From PALSA-894 sp963828625 (GTDB lineage: Bacteria > Pseudomonadota > Alphaproteobacteria > Rhizobiales > Xanthobacteraceae), in NCBI GenBank assembly GCA_963828625.1, contig CAWHEX010000005.1:248001-312000 (forward strand): a DNA stretch of 64,000 nucleotides. The letters are read 5' to 3'. Position 1 is the first letter of the stretch, and each line of letters opens with the position of its first letter. A model generated the notes under the pieces. The model did not search any database, was not told where the DNA came from, and was given only the letters and a program-made list of their open reading frames with translations. The position numbers were made by a program, and so were the translations under genes. Below, one piece after another: positions 26,229 through 35,980 of this stretch.

Positions 26229-27434
26229 CTAGGGCGAGCGCCCGGACAGGACGGCGCTGAGGCGCGAGATCGCGGTTTCGAGTTGTTCGGCATTGCGGGC
26301 GAAGCAGAGCCGCAGGAACTGCCCGCCGCCCGCCCCGAAGGCCGTTCCGGGCGCCAGGCCAACCCCCGCCTCGTCGATCATGCGCAGCGCAAGCTTGCGC
26401 GTGTCGGGTTCTCCGTCGACCGAGAAGAAGAGGTAGAACGCGCCATCGGGCGGCGCGAAGCGCACCCGGCCCGTCGCTGCCAATCCGTTGCAGGCGATCT
26501 CGCGGCCGCGCCGCGCGCGTTCGATCTGGTGCGTCACGAAACTTTCGCCGCGCTCCAGCGCCGTCACGGCGGCGCGCTGCATGAACTGCGCGACGCCTGA
26601 GGTCGCATACTGGATCATGTTCTCGACCACCTGGCCGAGCGAGGGATGCGCGACGATCCATCCAACGCGCCACCCGGTCATCGCCCAGTTTTTCGAGAAC
26701 GTGTTGACGAACAGGATGCGGTCTTGCGGGTCCATCACGTCGAAAAAGGACGGCGCGCGTTCTCCCGCGCCATACCAGAAGCGCGCATAGGTCTCGTCGG
26801 CGACGATCCAGAGGCCGCGCTGACGCGCAAGCGCAAGCAGAGCGGTGAGGTCCTCGCGCGTCGCGGTCCAGCCGGTCGGGTTCGAGGGCGAGACCAGAAA
26901 CAGCGCGCGCGTCTTTTCGGTGATCGCATCGCCGATCCGTTCCAGATCGAGCGACCAGCCGCCATTGCCGAACGACATCGGCACTTCGACCGAACGCGCG
27001 CCGACGATGCCGGCCGCCGCGGCCGCATTCGGCCAGGCCGGCGTCGGGATCACCACCTCGTCGCCCGCACCCGCCACCATGCCGAGCACGATCTGGATCG
27101 CCTGCATGCCCGAGCCCGTGACATAGAATTCATCGGGCTCGAAGGCGCGGCCGTAGAGCTTCGTGTGATAGCGCGCGAGCGCGTCGCGAAGATCGGGAAT
27201 GCCGCGCTGCCAGGTGTAGAACGTCTCGCCCGCCGCGAGCGCACGCGTCGCCGCCTCGCAGATAAATGACGGCGTCGGCAGGTCGCCCTCGCCGATCCAT
27301 AACGGGATCAACCCTTCGCGCCCACGGCCGTAATTCGCGACCTCGACGATCCCACTTTCCGGCGCACCGCTCGCCTCGCGGCGCAGCGCGCCGGCAAGCG
27401 AGAGCATTTGCGGATCGGGCATCGGATCATTCAT
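26229..27434 (-). CDS. PLP-dependent class I/II aminotransferase (aspartate aminotransferase-like)
   Basis: The 401-residue fold-type I enzyme shows YVTGSGMQAIQIVLG, the cofactor-binding SPSNPTGW and DETYARFWY segments, the Schiff-base lysine in NTFSKNWAMTGWRVGW and the carboxylate-binding arginine in FLRLCFAR. Amino-donor specificity cannot be read. It ends 212 bases before the FixJ-like regulator and is likely a single-gene unit. Confidence 0.85.
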   Translation of the reverse strand: MNDPMPDPQMLSLAGALRREASGAPESGIVEVANYGRGREGLIPLWIGEGDLPTPSFICEAATRALAAGETFYTWQRGIPDLRDALARYHTKLYGRAFEPDEFYVTGSGMQAIQIVLGMVAGAGDEVVIPTPAWPNAAAAAGIVGARSVEVPMSFGNGGWSLDLERIGDAITEKTRALFLVSPSNPTGWTATREDLTALLALARQRGLWIVADETYARFWYGAGERAPSFFDVMDPQDRILFVNTFSKNWAMTGWRVGWIVAHPSLGQVVENMIQYATSGVAQFMQRAAVTALERGESFVTHQIERARRGREIACNGLAATGRVRFAPPDGAFYLFFSVDGEPDTRKLALRMIDEAGVGLAPGTAFGAGGGQFLRLCFARNAEQLETAISRLSAVLSGRSP

Positions 27435-27509
27435 GGCACATGCATTCTAAAGCAAGCGACCCGCGCGTCTCATCAAAAGACGGCGGGCCGCCGATCAGTT
27501 CGGGTGATG

Positions 27510-27938
27510 TCAGGCCGGACGCTTCGCCAGAAGGTCGCGGATCTCGCCGAGCAGAACTTCCTGCTTGGTCGGAGCGGGAGGCGCGGTTGGCTTTTCGGCC
27601 TCGCTGCGCTGCAGCCTGTTGATTCCGCGCACCGCCATGAACAGGACCCATGCGATGATCACGAAGTTGATCACGATGGTGAGGAAGCTGCCCCACGCGA
27701 GGACCGCGCCGGCCTTCTTGGCTTCCACGAGCGGCGTGCCTGCCGCCACCTTCGCGCCGGTCAGCTGGGCGTAATAGTTCGAAAAATCGAGACCGCCCGT
27801 CACCGCGCCAATCACCGGCATGATGATGTCGGCAACCAGCGAACTGACAATCGCGCCGAACGCCGCGCCAATGATCACGCCGACCGCGAGATCGACCACA
27901 TTGCCGCGCATTGCGAATTTTTTGAATTCTTCAAGCAT
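27510..27938 (-). CDS. mscL: Large-conductance mechanosensitive channel MscL
   Basis: MscL opens under membrane tension to release solutes after osmotic downshock. The 142-residue protein has the amphipathic N-terminal helix MLEEFKKFAMRGNVVDLAVGV, the glycine-rich first helix (GVIIGAAFGAIVSSLV), a periplasmic loop, the second helix (LTIVINFVIIAWVLFMAV) and a C-terminal bundle helix. A perfect GGGAGGTGACG ribosome site precedes the ATG at 27938. It is divergent from the sensor kinase gene. Confidence 0.97.
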   Translation of the reverse strand: MLEEFKKFAMRGNVVDLAVGVIIGAAFGAIVSSLVADIIMPVIGAVTGGLDFSNYYAQLTGAKVAAGTPLVEAKKAGAVLAWGSFLTIVINFVIIAWVLFMAVRGINRLQRSEAEKPTAPPAPTKQEVLLGEIRDLLAKRPA

Positions 27939-28068
27939 CGTCACCTCCCTGTACCGCCGCAAAGGTTAACCCGACTTGGGCGCAAATAGCGACCCAGCGC
28001 TTGCGCCGGAGAGGTAAAATCGCGCGGTTTTCGTGGACAGAATGGCGGCTTCTATGGTGACTTAGGCC

Positions 28069-31000
28069 ATGCTGCAAGGCTGGGTCTTCATCGTCGTAGC
28101 CCTCTGCTACATCGGGCTGTTGTTCGTCATCGCGAGCTATGGCGACAACGCGCGCATGCGCGACCGCACGCGCGGCGCGCGGATGATGATCTATCCGCTC
28201 TCGCTTGCGATCTACTGCACCTCCTGGACGTTCTTCGGCTCGGTCGGGCTTGCCTCGCGGACGGGCTACGACTTCCTCACCATCTATATCGGCCCGGTGC
28301 TGATGATCGGGCTCGCCTCGCCGCTCATCCTGCACATCGTGCGGATCGCCAAGGCGCAGAACATCACCTCGATCGCGGACTTCATCGCGGCGCGCTACGG
28401 CAAGCATCAGGCGGTCGCCGCGACGGTCGCGCTGATCGCGATCGTCGGATCGATCCCCTACATCGCGCTCCAGCTCAAGGCCGTGTCTTCCTCGCTCAGC
28501 ACGATCCTGTCTCATCTCAACATGACCACCGGCATCGCGCAGCCGGTGCTCGGCGACATCGCGCTGTTCGTCGCGATGTCGATGGCGGCGTTCGCGGTGC
28601 TGTTCGGCACGCGCCACATCGACGCGACCGAGCATCAGGACGGGCTGATCCTCGCGATCGCGACCGAGTCCGTCATCAAGCTCGTCGCCTTCGTGACGGT
28701 CGGCATCGTCGTCACCTTCGTGATGTTCGACGGCCCGATGGCGCTGTTCACCAAGGCGATGGAGACGCCGCACACCGCGGCCGTGCTGACGCGCGAGCCG
28801 GTGTGGAGCACGTTCATCACCATGACGCTGCTCTCCACCGTGGCGATCGTGCTGCTGCCGCGCCAATTCCATGTGACGGTGGTGGAGAACCGAAGCGAAA
28901 CCGAAATCCGCCGCGCCGCGTGGCTGTTTCCGATCTACCTGGTGCTGATCAACCTGTTCGTGATCCCGATCGCGATCGCCGGCATGCTCACGCTGCCGCG
29001 CGGCAGCGTCGACAGTGACATGTATGTTCTCGCGCTTCCGCTCTCGGGCGGATACGAGATACTGGCGCTGATCGCGTTCGTCGGCGGCCTGTCGGCTGCG
29101 ACCGCGATGGTGATCGTCGAGACGGTCGCGCTCGCCATCATGGCGTCGAACGATATCGTTGTGCCGTTCGTGCTGCGGCGGCGCGAAACAATTTTGTCCG
29201 GACGCGAGGACGTCGGAGCGATCCTGCTCACGGTGCGGCGGATCGCGATCTTCCTCATTCTCGTGTTCGCCTATCTCTATTATCGCCTCGCCGGAGAGGC
29301 GCAGCTTGCCTCGATCGGCCTGCTCTCGTTCGCGGCGGTGGCGCAGCTTGCGCCGGCCTTCTTCGGCGGACTGATCTGGCGCAACGGCACCGCGCGGGGC
29401 GCGCTCGCCGGCATGAGCGCCGGCATCTTGGTGTGGGCCTATACGCTCCTGCTGCCGAGCCTGTCGGACGCCGAACTGCTGGGCAAAGATATCCTGACGC
29501 TTGGGCCATTCGGCATCGCGTGGCTGCGCCCGCAGCATCTGCTCGGGCTCGAACTGCCGCCGCTGGTGCACGGCGTGCTGTGGAGCCTTGCGCTCAACGT
29601 GATCGCTTACGTGGCAGCTTCGCTTTCGCGCGACGCCGAGCTCGATCGAGCGATTGCAGGCGAACCTGTTCGTCCCCTCGGAGCTGGCGCCGATGGCGCC
29701 GAGCTTCCGGTTGTGGCGCTCCTCCGTCACGGTCGAGGAGCTGGCCGCGACGGTTGCACGCTATCTGGGCGAGGAGCGCACGCGCTCGTCGTTCGAGAGC
29801 TTCGCGCAGAGCCGCCGCATCAGCCTCGATCCCAAGCACGAGGCGGACTTCCATCTCTTGCGCTACGCCGAACACATCCTCGCCTCAGCGATCGGCGCGG
29901 CGTCCTCGCGGCTTGTGCTGTCGCTGCTGCTGCGCAAGCGCACCGTCTCGACCAAGGCCGCGCTCAAGCTGCTCGACGATGCGAACGCAGCGATTCAATA
30001 CAATCGCGAAGTCTTGCAGACCGCGCTGGATCACGTGCGCCAAGGCATCGCGGTGTTCGACAAGGACCTGCAACTCGTCTGCTGGAACCGGCAATTTGGC
30101 GAGATCCTCGACCTGCCGCTGTCGCTCACGCGCGTCGGAATTGGGCTCGACGCAATTTTGCGCCACAACGGCCAACAGGGCGCGCTCGGGCCGGGCAGCG
30201 TCGACGACCTCGTGCGCGATCGCATCACGCGTTATCTCTCCGGCGCGGAGCCGATCCGCGAACGCTTTGGCGAACGCGGCCTCGTGATCGAGATCCGCGC
30301 CAACCACATGCCAGACGGCGGCTTGGTCACCACGGCGACCGACGTGACCCCGAGCGTGGAAGCCGCCGAAGCGCTTGAACGCGCCAACGAGAACCTCGAA
30401 CGCCGCGTGCAAGAGCGCACCGAGGAACTCACCCGCCTCAACGCGGCGCTCGCGCGCGCCAAGGGCGAAGCGGACGAAGCCAACGTCTCCAAGACCCGCT
30501 TTCTCGCGGCCGCCAGCCACGACATTCTTCAGCCGCTCAATGCGGCGCGGCTTTACGTGACGAGCCTCGTCGAGCGGCAGGGCGGCGGCGAGGATGCGCG
30601 GCTTGTCTCCAACGTCGATGCCTCGCTCGAAGCCGTGGAGGAAATCCTCGGCGCGCTGCTCGATATCTCACGGCTCGATTCCGGCGCGATGAAGCCCGAA
30701 ATGTCGTCGTTCCGCGTGGACGAACTGATGCGCCAACTCGAAGTCGAGTTCACGCCGCTCGCGCGCGGCAAGGGCCTCACCCTCACCTTCGTATCTTGCT
30801 CGCGCTCCGTGCGCTCCGACCGCCGCCTGCTGCGGCGCCTCCTGCAAAACCTCGTCTCCAACGCCATCAAGTACACCCCCGAAGGGCGTGTGCTGATCGG
30901 TTGCCGCGTGCTGAACGGCCGGCTGCGCATCGATGTGCACGACACCGGCCTCGGCATCCCGTCGTCGAAGACGCGCGAGATCTTCCGCGAATTTCACCGG

Positions 31001-31591
31001 CTCGATCAGGGCGCCAAGATCGCGCGCGGGCTCGGCCTCGGACTCTCGATCGTGGAGCGCATCGCGCGCGTGCTCGATCACCGCATCGAGCTGCATCCCA
31101 ATCGCGGGCACGGTTCGCATTTCTCCGTCGAAGTGCCGCTCGCGCCCGCCGTGCCGATCGGCGCGCGCGCACAGACGCCGCAACGCGTCGATGTGAGCCA
31201 GCTCACCGACATGCTGGTGCTGTGCATCGACAACGAGCCGAAAATCCTCGACGGCATGGAGACGCTGCTCGGCGGCTGGGGCTGCCGCGTGCTCAAGGCG
31301 CCGGACCTGAAGAGCGCACTCGCGGCGGTGAGCGACGCCAAGGCGCCGCCGAATGGCTTGCTGGTCGACTACCATCTCGACAGCGGCAACGGCATCGAGG
31401 CGATCGCGGCGCTGCGCTGGCGCTTCGGCGCGGAGCTGCCCGCGATCCTGATTACCGCCGACCGCTCGCCCGTCGTGCGCGAGGAAGCGCGCCAGCGTGA
31501 CGTTCAGGTGCTCAACAAGCCGCTCAAGCCCGCGGCGTTGCGGGCGCTTATCGCGCAGTGGCGCGTGCAGCGGATGGCGGCGGCAGAATAG
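28069..31591 (+). CDS. CrbS-like hybrid sensor kinase: SSS transporter - STAC - PAS - kinase - receiver (apparent frameshift at about 29630)
   Basis: The composite protein of about 1,170 residues has an N-terminal sodium:solute symporter domain with about 13 helices (1-520), a STAC linker (about 550-625), PAS (640-760), HisKA with the phospho-His in AAASHDILQP, the ATPase core (NLVSNAIKYTP, LGLGLSIVERI) and a C-terminal receiver with Asp in LLVDYHLD. This is the CrbS/MxtR architecture that senses carboxylates such as acetate. Frame changes between SLSR and PSSIERLQ; dropping one base in the CGCGCG run at 29627-29632 restores one protein. The partner LuxR-type regulator and a symporter gene follow. 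Its TAG stop begins a palindromic repeat. Confidence 0.85.
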
Positions 31592-31642
31592 CGCGCATGG
31601 TCCCGAAAAGCGGGAACCGGGCTTTCGGATCAGATCATGCGC
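31591..31642. repeat. Palindromic intergenic repeat (family A, copy 2)
   Basis: The unit starts at the TAG stop of the sensor kinase and runs GCGCATGGTCCCGAAAAG, CGGGAACCGG, then CTTTCGGATCAGATCATGCGC. The ends form an imperfect inverted repeat, so the transcript would fold into a long hairpin between the convergent kinase and regulator genes. It may act as a terminator or REP element. Confidence 0.75.
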
Positions 31643-31653
31643 AAGGGAAACAA

Positions 31654-32313
31654 CTAGATCGTCTGCGGCCACTGGCCGGCTTCGATCTTCGCGGCGGCGA
31701 TCACGGCTTGCGTGCGGCTATCGACGCCGAGCTTCTGCAGGATCGCCGAGACGTGCGCCTTCACGGTCGCCTCGGAGACGGTGAGGTTATAGGCGATCTG
31801 CTTGTTGAGCAGGCCTTCCGACAGCATCATCAGGACACGCACCTGCTGCGGCGTCAGCGTCGCAAGACGCGCCATCAGGTCGGCGGTCTCGGCGTCCGTT
31901 CCGGCCTTGAGATCGACGTCGGGCGGCGTCCACACGCCGCCTTCCAGCACGCGCGCGATTGCGCCGCGCATCTCCTCGACGCCGAGAGTTTTCGGAATGA
32001 AGCCGGACGCGCCGAATTCCATGCAGCGCCGGATCACCGCCGGATCATCGTTCGCAGAAACGACCACGACCGGGACGCTTGGATACTGCGCGCGCAGATA
32101 CATCAGGCCGGAAAAGCCACGCACGCCCGGCATCGACAGGTCGAGCAGCACGAGATCGACGTCGCCGCCCTTGTCGAGCAGCGCGGAAGCGTCATCAAAT
32201 GAGCCCGCCTCGGCAATGTCGGCGGTGGCGAACAGGCCGGACACGGCTTCGCGCAACGCTCCGCGGAACAGCGGATGGTCGTCGGCGATCACGAAGCGGT
32301 AGGAGGACTCCAC
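31654..32313 (-). CDS. CrbR-like response regulator, LuxR/NarL family
   Basis: The 219-residue regulator has a receiver domain (ADDHP acidic pair, phospho-Asp in LLDLSMPG, lysine in FIPKTLG) and a LuxR HTH (LTPQQVRVLMMLSEGLLNKQIA...SEATVKAHVSAILQKLG). CrbR/ErdR partners of CrbS-type sensors have this form and activate acs and acetate permease genes. Here it is convergent with the sensor gene and about 1 kb from the DUF4212/SSS symporter pair, its likely target. An inverted repeat lies 50 bases upstream of its start. Confidence 0.85.
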   Translation of the reverse strand: MESSYRFVIADDHPLFRGALREAVSGLFATADIAEAGSFDDASALLDKGGDVDLVLLDLSMPGVRGFSGLMYLRAQYPSVPVVVVSANDDPAVIRRCMEFGASGFIPKTLGVEEMRGAIARVLEGGVWTPPDVDLKAGTDAETADLMARLATLTPQQVRVLMMLSEGLLNKQIAYNLTVSEATVKAHVSAILQKLGVDSRTQAVIAAAKIEAGQWPQTI

Positions 32314-32362
32314 GTCGGCTTTCCGGCTTGCCGCGCGGCTTCAGCGCGGGTCTTGGCCGTTA

Positions 32363-32375
32363 CAATAGGCTATTG
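32363..32375. promoter_or_regulatory. Inverted repeat CAATAG-G-CTATTG upstream of the regulator gene
   Basis: A perfect 6-base inverted repeat around a single base lies 50 bases before the response-regulator start, in the gap between that gene and the one upstream. Its position suits an operator or autoregulatory site. This is inference from symmetry only. Confidence 0.25.
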
Positions 32376-32412
32376 CGACGAAGGTCGTACAGAGGGCGGT
32401 TGTAAGGGCGCC

Positions 32413-33027
32413 CTAGACGGTCGCGCCGGCCAGCGCCGGCATCACTGCCGGTACGTCAATGCGCTCGCTGAAGTCGTCGTGGATGTTGCACATCGCGACG
32501 CGCAGATAATTCCGCGTGGTGGGGAAATCGCGCGCCTTCAGCTTCTCGTGAATCGGCATCAGATCGAAGTAGGTCTGCGCCCACTGCTCGGGGATATCCA
32601 TCGCGCGCTTGGGCGCATGCATGCCGGAGAGCTGGAGCCGGTGCGCGAGCGTCGCACGATGCTCGCGCCACTCCTCGACGCCCAGAACTTCCGGGACCGG
32701 ATAGCGGTCGAAAACATCGAGCACGATATCGCTGAGCGCTTCGTGTGTGGCGTGCCGCTGCTCGCCGACGTGCGGGCGCAACACGCCCTCGGCCATCTCG
32801 CCGACCATCGCGAGCCCAAGCGGATAGGCGCGCCAGCGCGCCGTCTCGATCGCGGCGTGAAATTCAGGTTCGCGAAAGAGCACCTTTGCGTAGTGCCCGG
32901 CGCGGGCGCGCGAATATTCGTAGAGGCCCTTCTGCATCAGGAACGCGGCATTGCCGTCGATGAATTCCGCAAGCGCGGCCCGATCCCGAATCGGGGGCCG
33001 TTTCCGGAAGAGATCGAAAAAGCCCAT
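32413..33027 (-). CDS. Conserved-looking hypothetical cytosolic protein beside the two-component system
   Basis: The 204-residue protein starts MGFFDLFRKRPPIRD and is predicted to be all-helical and soluble. Segments such as FLMQKGLYEYSRARAGHYAKVLF, YPLGLAMVGEMAEGVLRP and NIHDDFSERIDVPA stand out, but I do not recognise a family. It is upstream of, and in the same direction as, the CrbR-like regulator with a 99-base gap, so it may share regulation. The ATG at 33027 is chosen since the preceding in-frame codons look non-coding. Confidence 0.6.
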   Translation of the reverse strand: MGFFDLFRKRPPIRDRAALAEFIDGNAAFLMQKGLYEYSRARAGHYAKVLFREPEFHAAIETARWRAYPLGLAMVGEMAEGVLRPHVGEQRHATHEALSDIVLDVFDRYPVPEVLGVEEWREHRATLAHRLQLSGMHAPKRAMDIPEQWAQTYFDLMPIHEKLKARDFPTTRNYLRVAMCNIHDDFSERIDVPAVMPALAGATV

Positions 33028-33336
33028 CAACTGCTCCAGACCAAACACGCGGGCGCCGTCCGCCCTACCAAGTACAGCTTGTCGCAGGTGGTCAAACCGG
33101 ATTTCCAAACAATTTCAAATACAAGATTCCGCGACTATTAGCCGAAAGTCTTAGAAGCCCCTCTGAGAGCACGATGGTAGCTTTTCCGTGAACCGACTCT
33201 CAAACCGGCCCAAAGACCGGTTGAAGAGCCGTCGCAGCCGGGGGGCTGCGCGGGGTTGCGCCGTCCCTCGAACAATTCACACGTGCGGCGTGCCGGCAAG
33301 TCGGCCGCCCGTACCGCGAAGGGGAGGTTGGGGCCA
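33028..33336. promoter_or_regulatory. Divergent control region / symporter leader
   Basis: This 309-base gap holds no gene. It is AT-rich near 33100-33170, as expected for divergent promoters. It then carries two hairpins on the symporter side: CAAACCGG/CCGGTTG around 33201-33222, and GCAGCC/GGCTGC at about 33234-33249. They would sit in the 5' leader of the symporter transcript. No known riboswitch is recognised. Confidence 0.4.
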
Positions 33337-33627
33337 ATGGCGGACACCAAAGCGAGAGTAGCGGATTCGACGGCCAATGAAGAAGCGCATTGGGACAAGA
33401 CAACCAAGTTGATGCTCACGCATCTCGGTGTCTGGTTCTTCTTCGGTTACGTCGTCCACATGTTCGTCGTGCCGCTCAACAAGATCATTATCCCGATCCT
33501 CGGCTTCCCGCTTGGCTTCTATATGGCCGCGCAAGGCTCGCTGATCGTGTTCGTCGTCATGCTGTTCATGTTCGCGAAGCAGCAGAACAAGATCGATCGC
33601 GATCACGGCTACGCCGAAGAAGACTGA
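33337..33627 (+). CDS. DUF4212 sodium/substrate symporter small subunit
   Basis: The 96-residue protein has a charged N-terminus and two membrane helices: LMLTHLGVWFFFGYVVHMFV and the family signature GFPLGFYMAAQGSLIVFVVML, ending with NKIDRDHG. DUF4212 proteins pair with a large SSS subunit, which follows 14 bases downstream. A GGGGAGG site precedes the ATG at 33337. The pair is the probable target of the neighbouring sensor system. Confidence 0.9.
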   Translation: MADTKARVADSTANEEAHWDKTTKLMLTHLGVWFFFGYVVHMFVVPLNKIIIPILGFPLGFYMAAQGSLIVFVVMLFMFAKQQNKIDRDHGYAEED

Positions 33628-33641
33628 GGGGGAACGAACTC

Positions 33642-35648
33642 ATGGCTACCGAAACCACCACCGGCGCAGCAGACGCCTTCTATAAGCAACTCGGCCGGAT
33701 GTACGGCACCTATGCGGGCGGCTTTATCGCGTTCGTCATCTTTCTCGCGGTTCTCGAGCAGGTCGGCGTTCCCAACAAGATCCTCGGCTATCTGTTCGTG
33801 TTCTTCACGCTCGCCGTCTACGCGATCATCGGCGTGATGACGCGCACCGCGCAGGTATCCGAATATTACGTCGCGGGCCGGCGCGTCCCCGCCTTCTACA
33901 ACGGCATGGCGACGGGCGCCGACTGGATGTCGGCGGCCTCCTTCGTCGGCATGGCCGGCACTCTATTCTTGCTCGGCTATGACGGCCTTGCCTGGGTGCT
34001 CGGCTGGACCGGCGGGTTTGTGCTTGTGTCGATCCTGGTCGGGCCGTATCTGCGCAAGTTCGGCGCCTATACGGTGCCCGACTTCATGGCGTTTCGGTTC
34101 GGCGGCAACTTCGCTCGCTTCCTAGCGGTGATCGTGCTGGTGTGCTGCTCCTTCACTTATGTGACGGCCCAGATCTACGGCACCGGCTTGATCGCCTCGC
34201 GCTTCCTCGGAATGTCGTTCGAGATCGCGGTGTTCGCGGGTCTCGTCGGCATCCTGCTCTGCGCGATGCTGGGCGGCATGCGCGCGGTAACCTGGACGCA
34301 GATCGCCCAGTACATCGTGCTCATCATCGCTTACCTCACGCCGATCGTGATCCTGTCCACCAAGAAGTACGGCATCCCGATCCCGGAACTCACCTACGGC
34401 GCGGCCATCGCGGAAATCACGGCGCGCGAAGGTCAACTGTTGAAGGACAACCTTGCTGTGCTGTGCACGGCGGCGAGCTGTCCGCCGGGCGCGCTGAAGC
34501 CGCACATCGAGCCGTTCATCAACTACTCGCCGCTGAACTTCTTCGGCATCATCTTCTGCATGATGGTCGGCACGGCGTCGCTGCCGCACATCCTGATGCG
34601 CTATTTCACCACCCCGTCGGTGAAGGAAGCGCGCGACTCCGTCGCGTGGTCGCTGCTGTTCATCTTTCTCTTGTACTTCTCGGCGCCGGCCTACGCGGCG
34701 TTTTCGAAGCTGGAGGTGTATACCAACATCATCGGACGCGACCTGACCGCGGTTCGCCCCTGGATGTTCACCTGGGGTGAGCTTGGGCTGATTCAGATCT
34801 GCGGCAAGAACGCCGCCAGCATCGATGCAATCGTTGCCGCCTGCAAGGCCATCGCCGGCCATCCGGGCGTCGTGCGACTGCAGGACTTCGTGATCAACAC
34901 GGACGTCATCGTGCTCTCCACGCCGGAGATCGCGGGCCTTCCCTATGTGATCTCGGGCCTCGTGGCCGCTGGCGGCCTTGCCGCCGCGCTCTCGACCGCC
35001 GACGGGCTGCTGCTCGCCATCGCCAACGCCCTCAGTCACGACATCTACTACAAGATGCTCGATCCGAACGCGGCGACGATCCGCCGCCTCACGGTCGCGC
35101 GCGTCCTATTGTTCTTCGTGGCCGTCGCCTCGGCCGCGCTGGCGGCGACCAGACCGGGTGACATCCTGGCCATGGTCGGCTGGGCATTCTCGCTCGCGAT
35201 GGCAGGCAACTTCCCGGTGCTTGTCATGGGCATCTGGTGGAAACGGGCGACCACAGCGGGAGCCATTTCCGGCATGATTGCCGGGTTTGGGCTCTGCCTG
35301 TTCTACCTCGTGGTGAGCCGTTACTACCCCGGCATCGGCGTGAAGTATTTCGGAATGACGTCACTGCTCAATCCAGTGACGGGCAATCCGATTATCCCGA
35401 ACCTTCAAGCGGCAATGGCTCTCCCAAATGCCATGGAGAGCTGGCCGACACTGGCGCATCCCCTTGCCAACAAGGTCGGGTGGTTCAACCTCAACAATAT
35501 CAACTGCGGTCTGTTGGGGATGCCGCTCGGCTTCGTGGTGATCTACGTCGTCAGTCTCTTCACCAAGGCGCCGTCGGCCGAAATGATGGCCTTCATCGAC
35601 GAGATCCGCAAACCGCGTGGCAAGACGGTGCTCGAAGAGAAAGCCTGA
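33642..35648 (+). CDS. Sodium:solute symporter (VC_2705-type SSS large subunit)
   Basis: The 668-residue inner-membrane carrier has about 13-14 helices. SSS landmarks are SEYYVAGRRVPAFYNGMATGADWMSAASF near the start, LVCCSFTYVTAQIYG, MLGGMRAVTWTQIAQY and SGLVAAGGLAAALSTADGLLLAIANALSHD. Members of this subgroup work with a DUF4212 subunit and import short carboxylates such as acetate, propionate or lactate with Na+. An inserted soluble loop around residues 370-420 is typical for this subgroup. The ATG at 33642 follows a GAGGGGGAAC site. The nearby CrbS/CrbR-like pair supports a carboxylate substrate. Confidence 0.92.
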   Translation: MATETTTGAADAFYKQLGRMYGTYAGGFIAFVIFLAVLEQVGVPNKILGYLFVFFTLAVYAIIGVMTRTAQVSEYYVAGRRVPAFYNGMATGADWMSAASFVGMAGTLFLLGYDGLAWVLGWTGGFVLVSILVGPYLRKFGAYTVPDFMAFRFGGNFARFLAVIVLVCCSFTYVTAQIYGTGLIASRFLGMSFEIAVFAGLVGILLCAMLGGMRAVTWTQIAQYIVLIIAYLTPIVILSTKKYGIPIPELTYGAAIAEITAREGQLLKDNLAVLCTAASCPPGALKPHIEPFINYSPLNFFGIIFCMMVGTASLPHILMRYFTTPSVKEARDSVAWSLLFIFLLYFSAPAYAAFSKLEVYTNIIGRDLTAVRPWMFTWGELGLIQICGKNAASIDAIVAACKAIAGHPGVVRLQDFVINTDVIVLSTPEIAGLPYVISGLVAAGGLAAALSTADGLLLAIANALSHDIYYKMLDPNAATIRRLTVARVLLFFVAVASAALAATRPGDILAMVGWAFSLAMAGNFPVLVMGIWWKRATTAGAISGMIAGFGLCLFYLVVSRYYPGIGVKYFGMTSLLNPVTGNPIIPNLQAAMALPNAMESWPTLAHPLANKVGWFNLNNINCGLLGMPLGFVVIYVVSLFTKAPSAEMMAFIDEIRKPRGKTVLEEKA

Positions 35649-35781
35649 TCGTCCGCAAACGTGACGCGGCGGGGCCCTGCGGGGCCCCGCTTCGTTTCGA
35701 CATATCGCCGCAGCGACACCATGGTCCGGACCGCTCATCGCGCGAACTTGCTAAGGCGCATTCCCTCAAGGAGTGCCGCGC

Positions 35782-35940
35782 ATGCATGTGCTGATGGTGA
35801 TCGGAACCCTCGTCTGGTTGATGCTGGTGGGATTGCTTTGGTACCTGCGTCCCGGCGACGTCGCGTGGTTCGCGGGTTCGATGGTGCTGGGCGCCGCGTA
35901 CTTCACGGCCTTCTTCTGGTACGTGACGCGCTCCCAATGA
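35782..35940 (+). CDS. 52-residue small membrane protein
   Basis: Two hydrophobic helices (MVIGTLVWLMLVGLLWYL and the AWFAGSMVLGAAYFTAFFWYV segment) fill almost the entire protein. An AGGAG site sits eight bases before the ATG. It follows the symporter by 133 bases in the same direction. Function unknown; a symporter accessory subunit is possible. Confidence 0.6.
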   Translation: MHVLMVIGTLVWLMLVGLLWYLRPGDVAWFAGSMVLGAAYFTAFFWYVTRSQ

Positions 35941-35980
35941 GCCGCTACGCTTGCGCCAGCCGATCAGGATTGGCGATCCC

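Noticed and set aside
27931..29730. Long antisense frame (about 600 codons) opposite the sensor kinase
   Set aside because: The translation is rich in Arg, His, Asp and Gln with no domain or membrane pattern. It is the complement of a conserved transporter domain, as expected in GC-rich DNA.
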